A stretch of 64,000 nucleotides of DNA, taken from contig JAEWET010000011.1 in the NCBI GenBank assembly GCA_023389195.1, positions 1 to 64,000 on the forward strand. The letters are read 5' to 3'. The translations under genes and the position numbers were made by a program. Shown in pieces: positions 51,592-59,375 of this stretch; position 1 is the first letter of the stretch; each line of letters begins with the position of its first letter. The notes beneath the pieces are model-generated. The model ran no database searches, was not told where the DNA came from, and saw only the letters and a program-made list of their open reading frames with translations. Source of the stretch: Aliihoeflea sp023389195 (GTDB lineage Bacteria > Pseudomonadota > Alphaproteobacteria > Rhizobiales > Rhizobiaceae).

Positions 51592-52884
51592 ATGGCCATT
51601 CGCCTCGACATGACCGACGCCGATTTCGAGGCCGGGTTTTCGGCGTTCCTCGGCTCCAAGCGCGAGGCCGCGCAGGACGTGGACGACACGGTGCGTGCGA
51701 TCATTTCGGACGTGCGGGCGCGAGGCGACGAGGCGCTGCTCGACTACAGCCGCCGCTTCGACCGGCTCGACTATTCCGATACGGGCATTGCGTTTTCCGC
51801 GGCGGAGATCGAGGCGGCGGTGCGTGCCGTGGATGCGCGGACGCTCGATGCGCTGACGCTCGCGCATGAGCGCATCACCTCGCACCACGAGCGGCAGATG
51901 CCGAAGGACGACCGCTATGTCGACGCGATCGGCGTCGAACTCGGCTCGCGCTGGACGGCGATCGAGGCCGTCGGGCTTTACGTTCCGGGCGGCACGGCGA
52001 GCTATCCGAGTTCGGTGCTGATGAACGCCGTGCCGGCGCGCGTGGCGGGTGTCGAGCGCATCGTGATGGTGGTGCCGACGCCGGATGGCGTGGTGAACCC
52101 CTTGGTGCTGGCGGCCGCACACATTGCCGGCGTCAGCGAAATCTACCGGATCGGCGGGGCGCAGGCGATCGCCGCGCTCGCCCATGGGACGGAGTCGATC
52201 CGACCCGTCTCCAAGATCGTCGGGCCGGGCAATGCCTATGTGGCGGCGGCCAAGCGCCAGGTGTTCGGAACGGTCGGCATCGACATGATCGCGGGACCTT
52301 CCGAAATCCTCGTCGTCGCCGACGCCGACAACGACCCGGCCTGGATTGCGGCCGATTTGATCGCGCAGGCCGAGCACGACGTCGCGGCGCAGTCGATCCT
52401 GATCACCGACGATGCGGCGTTCGGCGAACGCGTGGCGGCCGAAGTCGAGCGGCAGATCGCGGCCCTGCCCCGCGGCGAGATCGCCGCGGCGAGCTGGCGC
52501 GATTTCGGCGCCATCATCCATGGTCCCGATTTCGGCGCGGCGCTGCCGCTGATCGACCGGATCGCGGCGGAACATCTGGAACTCGCGGTTGCCGACCCCG
52601 AGGCGCTGATGGCGCGTATCCGCAATGCTGGCGCGATCTTCCTCGGCAGGCACACGCCGGAGACGATCGGCGACTATGTCGGCGGGTCCAACCACGTGCT
52701 GCCGACGGCACGCTCGGCGCGGTTTTCGTCGGGGCTTTCGGTGATGGAATTCGTCAAGCGGACGTCGATCCTGAAATGCGGCCCGGACCAGCTTCGCGCG
52801 CTCGGGCCGGCGGCGATCGCGCTCGCCGAAGCCGAGGGGCTGGCCGGGCACGGGCGCGCCGTCTCCATCCGGCTGAACATGTGA
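51592..52884 (+). CDS. hisD: Histidinol dehydrogenase HisD
   Basis: A 430-residue zinc enzyme making the last two oxidations of histidine synthesis (histidinol to histidine). Motifs: GLYVPGGTASYPSSVLMNAVP, RIGGAQAIAALAHGT, KIVGPGNAYVAAAKRQVFG, IDMIAGPSEILV, and the C-terminal GSNHVLPTARSARFSSGLSV. The other his genes are elsewhere. Its end overlaps the GTG of the UPF0262 gene. Confidence 0.98.
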   Translation: MAIRLDMTDADFEAGFSAFLGSKREAAQDVDDTVRAIISDVRARGDEALLDYSRRFDRLDYSDTGIAFSAAEIEAAVRAVDARTLDALTLAHERITSHHERQMPKDDRYVDAIGVELGSRWTAIEAVGLYVPGGTASYPSSVLMNAVPARVAGVERIVMVVPTPDGVVNPLVLAAAHIAGVSEIYRIGGAQAIAALAHGTESIRPVSKIVGPGNAYVAAAKRQVFGTVGIDMIAGPSEILVVADADNDPAWIAADLIAQAEHDVAAQSILITDDAAFGERVAAEVERQIAALPRGEIAAASWRDFGAIIHGPDFGAALPLIDRIAAEHLELAVADPEALMARIRNAGAIFLGRHTPETIGDYVGGSNHVLPTARSARFSSGLSVMEFVKRTSILKCGPDQLRALGPAAIALAEAEGLAGHGRAVSIRLNM

Positions 52885-53375
52885 GCGCGATGGACGGCGG
52901 CGACACGACACGCAACCGCCTGATCGACGTCGAACTCGACGAATCGATCGGCCGGTCGACGCCCGATGTCGAGCACGAACGCGCCGTCGCGATCTTCGAC
53001 CTGATCGAGGACAACAGCTTCCACCCGGTCAGCGACGATGCCGGGGGGCCCTACAAGCTCAAGCTTTCGCTGGCCGATTCCCGGCTCGTCTTCTCCATTG
53101 CGCGCGAGGACGACGCGGCCGTCGTCACGCACATCCTGTCGCTGACGCCGTTTCGGCGGATCGTGAAGGACTATTTCCTGATCTGCGAGAGCTATTACGA
53201 GGCGATCCGCACCTCGACGCCGAGCCAGATCGAGGCGATCGACATGGGCCGGCGCGGGCTTCACAACGAGGGTTCGCAGACGCTTATGGACCGGCTCTCG
53301 GGCAAGATCGAGGTCGATTTCGACACGGCGCGGCGGCTCTTCACGCTGGTCTGCGTGCTGCACTGGCGGGGCTGA
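52881..53375 (+). CDS. UPF0262 family protein
   Basis: A 164-residue cytoplasmic protein of UPF0262, found after hisD in Alphaproteobacteria. It contains RLIDVELDESIGRSTPDVEH and PFRRIVKDYFLICESYYEAI. The GTG at 52881 overlaps the hisD stop; an ATG at 52890 is the alternative. Function unknown. Confidence 0.92.
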   Translation: MSAMDGGDTTRNRLIDVELDESIGRSTPDVEHERAVAIFDLIEDNSFHPVSDDAGGPYKLKLSLADSRLVFSIAREDDAAVVTHILSLTPFRRIVKDYFLICESYYEAIRTSTPSQIEAIDMGRRGLHNEGSQTLMDRLSGKIEVDFDTARRLFTLVCVLHWRG

Positions 53376-53381
53376 CGCCAG

Positions 53382-53819
53382 ATGCCGGGCGACAAACCAG
53401 CGCCGAAATCTATCCTGTTCCTGTGCGGCATGAACGCAATCCGCTCGCCGATGGCCGAGGCGCTGGCGCGAAACGACCTGCCGAAGGGTGTCTTCGTTGC
53501 CTCCGCCGGTGTGCGGCCGGGCGAGCGCGACCCCTTCGTCGAGGCGGTGCTGAAGGAGGCCGGGCTGAACGGCGTTGCCCATGCGCCGCAGCTTCTCGAC
53601 GATCTCGAAGACAGCTATTTCGACCTGATCGTGACGCTGGCGCCCGAGGCGCACCATGCCGCGCTCGAACTGACGCGCTCGATGGCGATCGACGTCGAAT
53701 ACTGGCCGACGGCCGATCCGTCGACCGCGACGGGCACGCGCGAGCAGATCATGGGCGCCTATCGGGACGTGCGCGACCGGCTCAAGATGCAGATTCAAAA
53801 GCGGTTTGGAAAAGCGTAG
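53382..53819 (+). CDS. Low molecular weight phosphotyrosine phosphatase-like protein
   Basis: A 145-residue LMW-PTP/arsenate-reductase fold. The phosphate loop is C15-GMNAI-R21-S22, so the C-x5-R-S motif is kept, but the second Cys of arsenate reductases (CxGNxCRS) is Ile. The general acid is probably D in PTADPST. It belongs to the conserved hisD-to-yacG cluster. Confidence 0.9.
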   Translation: MPGDKPAPKSILFLCGMNAIRSPMAEALARNDLPKGVFVASAGVRPGERDPFVEAVLKEAGLNGVAHAPQLLDDLEDSYFDLIVTLAPEAHHAALELTRSMAIDVEYWPTADPSTATGTREQIMGAYRDVRDRLKMQIQKRFGKA

Positions 53820-53922
53820 CGGACACGCGCATTATGCGTGTTCCCAAAATCGCCAACTTCCTATAGGTTCCGCGCCAATCGCGGCCTATATAGCCGAAAC
53901 CAGCACAAACCAAAGGTTCCGA

Positions 53923-54141
53923 ATGCCGAAGGAAGAAGTCCTCGAGTTCCCGGGCGTCGTCGTCGAATTGTTGCCGAATGCGATGTTCCGGGTCAAGCTT
54001 GAAAACGATCACGAGATCATTGCCCATACGGCCGGCCGCATGCGCAAGAACCGCATCCGTGTCCTCACCGGCGACAAGGTGCAGGTCGAGATGACGCCCT
54101 ACGACCTGACCAAGGGCCGCATCACCTATCGCTTCAAGTAA
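53923..54141 (+). CDS. infA: Translation initiation factor IF-1
   Basis: A 72-residue S1/OB-fold protein, the exact IF-1 length: MPKEEVLEFPGVVVELLPNA, then HIIAHTAGRMRKNRIRVLTG-like strands and TKGRITYRFK. It binds the 30S A site during initiation. The 103-base gap before it probably holds its own promoter. Confidence 0.98.
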   Translation: MPKEEVLEFPGVVVELLPNAMFRVKLENDHEIIAHTAGRMRKNRIRVLTGDKVQVEMTPYDLTKGRITYRFK

Positions 54142-54168
54142 GCCCGCACCCGGCGGCGCAGGATTTCG

Positions 54169-54795
54169 ATGAGCATTCCCCAGAAGCTTGTCCTTGCATC
54201 CGGTTCGCCGCGGCGGATCGAGCTTCTCCAGCAAGCAGGCATCGAGCCCGACCGCATCTTCGCGACCGATATCGACGAGACGCCAAACCGGGCCGAGCAT
54301 CCGCGCTCGCTCGCCAAGCGGCTGGCGCAAGGCAAGGCCGACAAGGCCGCTGAAGGCCTGAAGCGCCTCGGCGAGGAGCCGGCCTTCGTGCTCGCCGCCG
54401 ATACGGTGGTGGCCGTCGGACGGCGCATTTTGCCCAAGGCCGAAACGCTGGAAGACGCGCAGGACTGCCTGCGGCTTCTTTCGGGCCGCGCGCACCGCGT
54501 CTATTCCGGTGTCTCCGTCATCACGCCGGCCGGCAAGTCGCGGTTGCGGCTTGTCGAAACGCGCGTGCGCTTCAAGCGCCTGTCGCGGGAGGAGATCGAC
54601 GCCTATCTCGCTTCGGGCGAGTGGCGCGGCAAGGCGGGCGGCTACGCGATCCAGGGGCTTGCCGGCGCGTTCGTCGTCAAGCTCGTCGGCTCCTACACCA
54701 ATGTCGTCGGCCTGCCGCTTTACGAGACGGTGAGCCTTCTTGCCGGCGACGGCTACAAGGTCACGGCAAGCGCACCAACCGGGACGGCGGTCTGA
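54169..54795 (+). CDS. Maf-like nucleoside triphosphate pyrophosphatase
   Basis: A 208-residue Maf/YhdE-type house-cleaning pyrophosphatase. It opens KLVLASGSPRRIELLQQAGI, the phosphate-binding loop, with VLAADTVVAVGRRILPK and GKAGGYAIQGLAGAFV later. It hydrolyses dTTP/UTP or modified pyrimidine nucleotides. Its stop shares a base with the yacG start (TGATG). Confidence 0.95.
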   Translation: MSIPQKLVLASGSPRRIELLQQAGIEPDRIFATDIDETPNRAEHPRSLAKRLAQGKADKAAEGLKRLGEEPAFVLAADTVVAVGRRILPKAETLEDAQDCLRLLSGRAHRVYSGVSVITPAGKSRLRLVETRVRFKRLSREEIDAYLASGEWRGKAGGYAIQGLAGAFVVKLVGSYTNVVGLPLYETVSLLAGDGYKVTASAPTGTAV

Positions 54796-54995
54796 TGGCG
54801 CTCGACGCCGCCAACGTGACGCCGCTGCGCCCCAAGCGCGCGTGCCCCGAATGCGGCAAGCAATCGCAGCGCGCGAGCTTTCCGTTCTGTTCGGAACGGT
54901 GCAAGAATGTCGACCTGAATCGCTGGCTGACCGGCTCCTACGTGATCCCCGCGACCGAGGACGAGGATGACGGCAGCGAGGACGAGCGCGGCTGA
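54795..54995 (+). CDS. yacG: DNA gyrase inhibitor YacG
   Basis: A 66-residue zinc-finger protein with C17, C20, C32 and C36 in CPECGKQ and FCSERCKNVDLNRW. In Escherichia coli it binds GyrB and inhibits gyrase. The acidic tail (EDEDDGSEDE) is usual. It is translationally coupled to maf. Confidence 0.95.
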   Translation: MALDAANVTPLRPKRACPECGKQSQRASFPFCSERCKNVDLNRWLTGSYVIPATEDEDDGSEDERG

Positions 54996-55125
54996 AAAGG
55001 GCGCAAATTTTTCGCCGACTTTCGCAACGTCAGCCGCTGGACAGGGCGATTTGGCGTGTTATAACCCGCTCGCTTCCGGCGGAAACCAACACCGCCCCGG
55101 CCTTTCGAGGCCGACCGGAGCGGTT

Positions 55126-55201
55126 GCCCAGGTAGCTCAGTTGGTAGAGCATGCGACTGAAAATCGCAGTGTCGGCGGTTCGACTCCGTCCCTGGGCACC
55201 A
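55126..55201 (+). tRNA. tRNA-Phe (anticodon GAA)
   Basis: A 76-nt cloverleaf: acceptor GCCCAGG/CCTGGGC, anticodon loop CTGAAAA (anticodon GAA), T loop TTCGACT, encoded CCA. It follows yacG, the conserved Rhizobiales order. Confidence 0.97.
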
Positions 55202-55238
55202 TTTCGAATTTCCAATCGTGATCTTCGTTTGCGCGGCG

Positions 55239-55254
55239 TTAACCTTTCGTTAAC
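55239..55254. promoter_or_regulatory. CtrA-type binding site candidate
   Basis: TTAA, seven bases (CCTTTCG), TTAAC: a full match to the alphaproteobacterial CtrA consensus TTAA-N7-TTAA. It lies between tRNA-Phe and a terminator at 55318, with no gene start close by. One match is expected by chance occasionally, so this is tentative. Confidence 0.4.
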
Positions 55255-55317
55255 CAATCACGCGCATCTTGTTGCGATAGCGTGCCGACCACGGATGTAC
55301 TGGCGGGGCGCGATTTG

Positions 55318-55345
55318 AAAAGCCGGGCCTTGTGCCCGGCTTTTT
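55318..55345 (+). terminator. Intrinsic terminator after tRNA-Phe
   Basis: An 11-bp stem, AAAAGCCGGGC with GCCCGGCTTTT, has a five-base loop and ends in five T. It would end the tRNA-Phe transcript or a short separate transcript. Confidence 0.85.
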
Positions 55346-55376
55346 CATGTCCGCGCATCGATATTCCAAACGCGCC

Positions 55377-55401
55377 GGAACACTCGGTTCATCCGCTCGT
55401 T
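55377..55401 (+). promoter_or_regulatory. Predicted EcfG promoter for the 81-aa membrane protein
   Basis: GGAAC at 55377-55381, 16 bases, CGTTTT from 55398. It is a strong match, far from the main stress island. Confidence 0.7.
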
Positions 55402-55434
55402 TTGCAAGTCCAATCCCCAACCAAGGACATGACC

Positions 55435-55680
55435 ATGGACCCGATGCAGAACGACGACCGCGAAACGCACGGCCTGGAGCGCCAGATCGCCGATTTGCGC
55501 GAGGAACTGGCCTCACTGCAGAGCGCGGCTAGCGAGCGGGCGCAGCAAGCCTATGAAGTCGTCAAGGACAATCCCGGCACCTCAATCCTCGTCGCCTCGG
55601 TGCTCGCCGGCGTGATCGGCTTCGTGCTCGGCCAGCAGGCGGAAGCCGAACGGCATCAGAGCCGCTGGCGCTGGAATTGA
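55435..55680 (+). CDS. DUF883-like tail-anchored protein (81 aa)
   Basis: An 81-residue protein with a charged N-terminal helix (LERQIADLREELASLQSAAS) and a C-terminal helix (NPGTSILVASVLAGVIGFVLG), a short version of the ElaB/YqjD plan at 14358. The ATG at 55435 has AAGGA seven bases upstream. It should be EcfG-dependent. The function is unknown; membrane tethering is inferred from the family. Confidence 0.8.
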   Translation: MDPMQNDDRETHGLERQIADLREELASLQSAASERAQQAYEVVKDNPGTSILVASVLAGVIGFVLGQQAEAERHQSRWRWN

Positions 55681-55754
55681 TTGGACGGACGGCGGCAGTG
55701 CTTCATTTGATGCCAAGTCGTCATGGCGGGTAAGGTTGCTGTCTTTCTGAAGTG

Positions 55755-55800
55755 ACCCCCACCCTTTATCCCTCCCCACAAGGGGGAGGGAGTCGTCGGC
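55755..55800. repeat. Copy of the CCCTCCCCACAAGGGGGAGG repeat
   Basis: The core CCCCCACCCTTTATCCCTCC plus the G-rich arm matches the tandem repeat at 42243 and 42411. The rest of the 296-base gap (55681-55976) shows no gene. Confidence 0.8.
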
Positions 55801-55976
55801 GTCTCGCTCATAAGGCCGACAACTGGTCTTAACGCGGGCAAGTTCAAATCGTCGTCGAACGTCTTTCCGGCCCCGATTAACCACGGCGCGAAGTAAAGCA
55901 GGTTCTCACGGCTACGTTACGTAGCGTTATATTCGCGATGTGATTTACTAGCGCTCTGGTTGCAGGAGCGCTTTTC

Positions 55977-56402
55977 ATGGTTCGGTTCGTTCCCCTCATC
56001 CTTGCGGCAATGTTGGCCATCGCGCCGGTTTCGGCTCATGCGGCGAGTCTCGTCGCCAAGGTGAGCCTTGCCACCCAGACGATGACCGTCAGCCACAATG
56101 GCAAGGTGCTCTATCGCTGGCCGGTTTCGACGGCGCGCAAGAGCAAGATCACGCCGACCGGGCAGTGGTCGGCGAAGTGGCTTTCGAAGAACCACAAGTC
56201 CAGCCGTTACGAGAACGCGCCGATGCCTTACGCGATCTTCTACAACGGGCACTACGCGGTGCATGGCACCTATCAGGTGAACCGGCTCGGGCGCCCTGCC
56301 TCGGCGGGCTGCGTGCGCCTTCATCCCGAACACGCCGCACGACTGTTTTCGCTGACGCAGCGTGTCGGGCTGAAGCAGACGCGGATCGTCGTTCAGCGCT
56401 GA
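55977..56402 (+). CDS. L,D-transpeptidase (YkuD domain)
   Basis: A 141-residue periplasmic enzyme with a signal peptide (1-22, ending SAHAAS) and a YkuD catalytic domain: His in YAVHGTY and Cys in ASAGCVRLHP. It forms 3-3 peptidoglycan crosslinks or links proteins to peptidoglycan. GGAG lies 8 bases before the ATG. The 3' end overlaps the NAGGN peptidase by 10 bases. Confidence 0.92.
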   Translation: MVRFVPLILAAMLAIAPVSAHAASLVAKVSLATQTMTVSHNGKVLYRWPVSTARKSKITPTGQWSAKWLSKNHKSSRYENAPMPYAIFYNGHYAVHGTYQVNRLGRPASAGCVRLHPEHAARLFSLTQRVGLKQTRIVVQR

Positions 56403-57556
56403 TCGTCGGAATGGACGTGGATGATCTCCGGATCGAATTCGGGCTGTTCGGCCTCTTCCATCGGCTGCTCGGTGAAGCCTTCGAGGCTCGACACTTCGCT
56501 GACGTCCCGCTCGATCTCGAGCGGGCTGACGACATAGCGGGCAATGAGTTCGGCAATCGAGATCAGCGCGTGGACGTGGATGCGCTCGTAGCCGTGCGAG
56601 GCGTCGATGCCGAAGGCGACGAGGGCGGTACGCACGTCATGGCCGGCCTCGATGGCGGAGGCAGAATCCGAGCGGTAGTAGCGGAAGATGTCCTTCTGGT
56701 ACTGGAGCCCGTTCTCGCGGCACAGATCGACCAGCTTGCGGGTCAGGTGGTAGTCGAAGGGGCCAGCCTGATCTGCCATGGCGATGGTGACGCCGAATTC
56801 GGACGAGTTCTGGCCGGGCGCGGTGGTGCCGTTGTCGATGGTGACCATCGAGGCGATTTCGGGCGTGACGATGGAGGCTGCGCCGACGCCGACTTCCTCG
56901 GCGATTGTGAAGAGCCAGTGGATGTCGACGGGCGTCGTCGCCTGCTCGTCCTCCAGCGCCTTGATCGCGGCGAGCGCGATGGCGACGCCGGCCTTGTCAT
57001 CGAGATGACGCGAATTGATATAACCATTGTCGAGGAATTCGGGCTGCGGATCGACGGCGACGAAATCGCCGACATCGATGCCGAGAGCGTGGGTTTCCTC
57101 GCGGTTCTTCGTCAGCGCGTCGATGCGCAGCTCGATGAAGTCCCAGCCGACGGGAAGCGTGTCGACGCCCTCGTTGAAGGTGTGACCGGACGCCTTCAAG
57201 GGCAGGATCGTGCCGCGATAGGCACCCTGCTCCGTGTAGATCGTCACGCGCGCGCCTTCGGCAAAACGCGCCGACCAGTTGCCGATGGGCACGAGTTCGA
57301 GGCGGCCATTGTCCTTGACCATCTTTACCTGCGCGCCGAGCGTGTCGAGATGGGTGATGATCGCGCGGGCGCCGCGACGGCGCGAGCCCTGGCGCACGGC
57401 ACGGATCGCGCCGCGACGCGTCAGCTCCGGCGTCAGGCCGAGCCGTTCGAGCTCTTCGGAGCAATAGCGCACGACCTGGTCGGTGTAGCCGGTCGGGCTG
57501 TTGATCGAGAGCAGATTGTGGAGCTGTCGAGCGAGATAGGCTTCGTCGATCTTCAA
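56393..57556 (-). CDS. NAGGN-system M42-type peptidase
   Basis: A 387-residue M42 metallopeptidase-like protein. Metal ligands appear in ITHLDTLGAQV, SRHLDDKAGVAIALAA and FTIAEEVGVGAAS. This family member travels with the N-acetylglutaminylglutamine amide genes; it is third in the operon, 20 bases after the synthetase stop. It may break down the dipeptide osmolyte. The C-terminal tail is acidic. Confidence 0.9.
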   Translation of the reverse strand: MKIDEAYLARQLHNLLSINSPTGYTDQVVRYCSEELERLGLTPELTRRGAIRAVRQGSRRRGARAIITHLDTLGAQVKMVKDNGRLELVPIGNWSARFAEGARVTIYTEQGAYRGTILPLKASGHTFNEGVDTLPVGWDFIELRIDALTKNREETHALGIDVGDFVAVDPQPEFLDNGYINSRHLDDKAGVAIALAAIKALEDEQATTPVDIHWLFTIAEEVGVGAASIVTPEIASMVTIDNGTTAPGQNSSEFGVTIAMADQAGPFDYHLTRKLVDLCRENGLQYQKDIFRYYRSDSASAIEAGHDVRTALVAFGIDASHGYERIHVHALISIAELIARYVVSPLEIERDVSEVSSLEGFTEQPMEEAEQPEFDPEIIHVHSDDQR

Positions 57557-57576
57557 GAGAATAACCTCAACTGGAA

Positions 57577-59373
57577 CTAGCGGCCGAGTGCGTGCGATGC
57601 GGATCGCTGGCCGGACATCGGGAACAGCAGGTCGACGAACCGCTCGGCCGTCGGCTGCGGCTCGTGATTGGCGAGGCCGGGACGTTCGTTCGCCTCGATG
57701 AACACATAGTCGGGCTCGGAGGGCGAGCGTACCATGAAATCGATTCCGACGACGGGAATGTCGATCGCGCGCGCGGCCTTGATGGCGGCATCGACGAGCT
57801 TGGGGTGGACCTGTGCAGTCACGTCGTGGATCGAGCCGCCGGTGTGGAGATTGGCCGTCTTGCGCACCACGATCTCCTCGCCCTCGCGCGGCACGTCGTC
57901 GAGCGACAGGTTCTTTTCGGCCAGGCAGCGCTCGGTCTCGGTGTCGATCGGGATCGTGCTTTCACCGCCGGTGGCGGCGGCGCGGCGGCGGGACTGCTTT
58001 TCGATCAGCGAGCGGATGTCCTTCTGGCCGTCGCCGACGATGCAGGGCGGGCGGCGCATGGCGGCGGCGACGAGGCGAAAGTCGATGACGACGAGACGCA
58101 GATCGTCTCCGTCGAAGCAGGCTTCGAGGAGGACGCGGTCGCAGATTTCGCGTGCGACGGCGATCGCGGCCTTCGCATCGTCGAGATTGTCGAGCCCGAC
58201 GGCGACGCCCTTGCCCTGCTCGCCGCGCGCTGGCTTCACGACGATCTTGCCGTGCTTTTCGATGAAGGCGGACAGTGCCGCATCATCGCCGCCTGCCACG
58301 ATCTGTTCGGGCACGACAATGCCGGCATTCTCCACCACACGACGGGTGACGGACTTGTCGTCGCAGATCGACATCGCCACGGCCGAGGTCATCTCCGACA
58401 GGCTCTCGCGGCAATGGACCGAGCGGCCGCCATAAGACAAGCGGAAGAAGCCGCCTTCGGCGTCGGTGATCTCGACATGGACGCCGCGCCGGCGCGCTTC
58501 GTCGACGATCAGCCGCGCATAGGGGTTGAGCGCGTCATATTCCGCGAGCGGCGAGGCGAAGAGCTTTTCGTTGATCGGGTTCTTGCGCTTGACGGCGAAG
58601 ACCGGGACGCGCCGGAAGCCGAGCTTCTCATAGAGACCGATCGCCAGATCATTGTCGTGCAGGACCGAGAGGTCCATGAAGGCCGAGCCGCGGGCGGCGA
58701 AGTGCTCGGCGAGGCGGCGCACCAGCATTTCGCCGATGCCGGGATGGCGGGCCTGCGGATCTACGGCGAGGCACCAGAGCGACGAGCCCTTTTCGGGATC
58801 GTCGAAGAAGCGCTTGTGGTCGACGCCGGTGACGGTGCCGATGATCTCGCCGGTGATCTCGTCCTCGGCGACGAGGTAGGTCAACGAGCGGCTGTCGCGG
58901 TTGCGCCAGAAGAAATCGGGGCGCACCGGCACCATGCCGCGCGAAGCGTAGATGGTGTTGACGGCATCGGCATCGGCTTCCGATGAAAGGCGGCGGATGA
59001 AATAGCCCTTCGGCTGCTTGCGCGCGGGGCGGTAGGTGGCGAGATCGAGCCGGAAGGTGTGCGAGGGGTCGAGGAAGATTTCCTGCGGCGCCATGGCGAG
59101 CAGGACATGCGGATCGCGGACGTAGAACGCGATGTCGCGCCGCGCGGGTCCCTCCTCGCGCAGCGCGTCCACGATGGCTTCGTTGTCGTCATAGGTCTGG
59201 CAGAAATGGAGCCTGCCCCAGCCGCAATCGATGGATGCGTTGGGTTTGGGGCCGGCCGCCGCCTGGTCGTGCTGCGCGATGGGGTTCATCGTTTCGTTTC
59301 GCATCCTTCTCAAGCGATGACCGAGGGCCTTGTCGGTGCGGCCGCGCTCGGCGACCGCTGATCTGCGGGCCAT
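57577..59373 (-). CDS. N-acetylglutaminylglutamine synthetase (GNAT + ATP-grasp)
   Basis: A 598-residue two-domain enzyme. Residues about 115-260 are a GNAT acetyltransferase (CLAVDPQARHPGIGEMLVRRL), and about 310-590 an ATP-grasp ligase (GKIVVKPARGEQGKGVAVGL, VVGIDFMVRSPSEPDYVFIE). It makes N-acetyl-glutaminyl-glutamine, the precursor of the osmoprotectant NAGGN. It starts 2 bases after the amidotransferase stop. Confidence 0.93.
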   Translation of the reverse strand: MARRSAVAERGRTDKALGHRLRRMRNETMNPIAQHDQAAAGPKPNASIDCGWGRLHFCQTYDDNEAIVDALREEGPARRDIAFYVRDPHVLLAMAPQEIFLDPSHTFRLDLATYRPARKQPKGYFIRRLSSEADADAVNTIYASRGMVPVRPDFFWRNRDSRSLTYLVAEDEITGEIIGTVTGVDHKRFFDDPEKGSSLWCLAVDPQARHPGIGEMLVRRLAEHFAARGSAFMDLSVLHDNDLAIGLYEKLGFRRVPVFAVKRKNPINEKLFASPLAEYDALNPYARLIVDEARRRGVHVEITDAEGGFFRLSYGGRSVHCRESLSEMTSAVAMSICDDKSVTRRVVENAGIVVPEQIVAGGDDAALSAFIEKHGKIVVKPARGEQGKGVAVGLDNLDDAKAAIAVAREICDRVLLEACFDGDDLRLVVIDFRLVAAAMRRPPCIVGDGQKDIRSLIEKQSRRRAAATGGESTIPIDTETERCLAEKNLSLDDVPREGEEIVVRKTANLHTGGSIHDVTAQVHPKLVDAAIKAARAIDIPVVGIDFMVRSPSEPDYVFIEANERPGLANHEPQPTAERFVDLLFPMSGQRSASHALGR

Positions 59374-59375
59374 GC

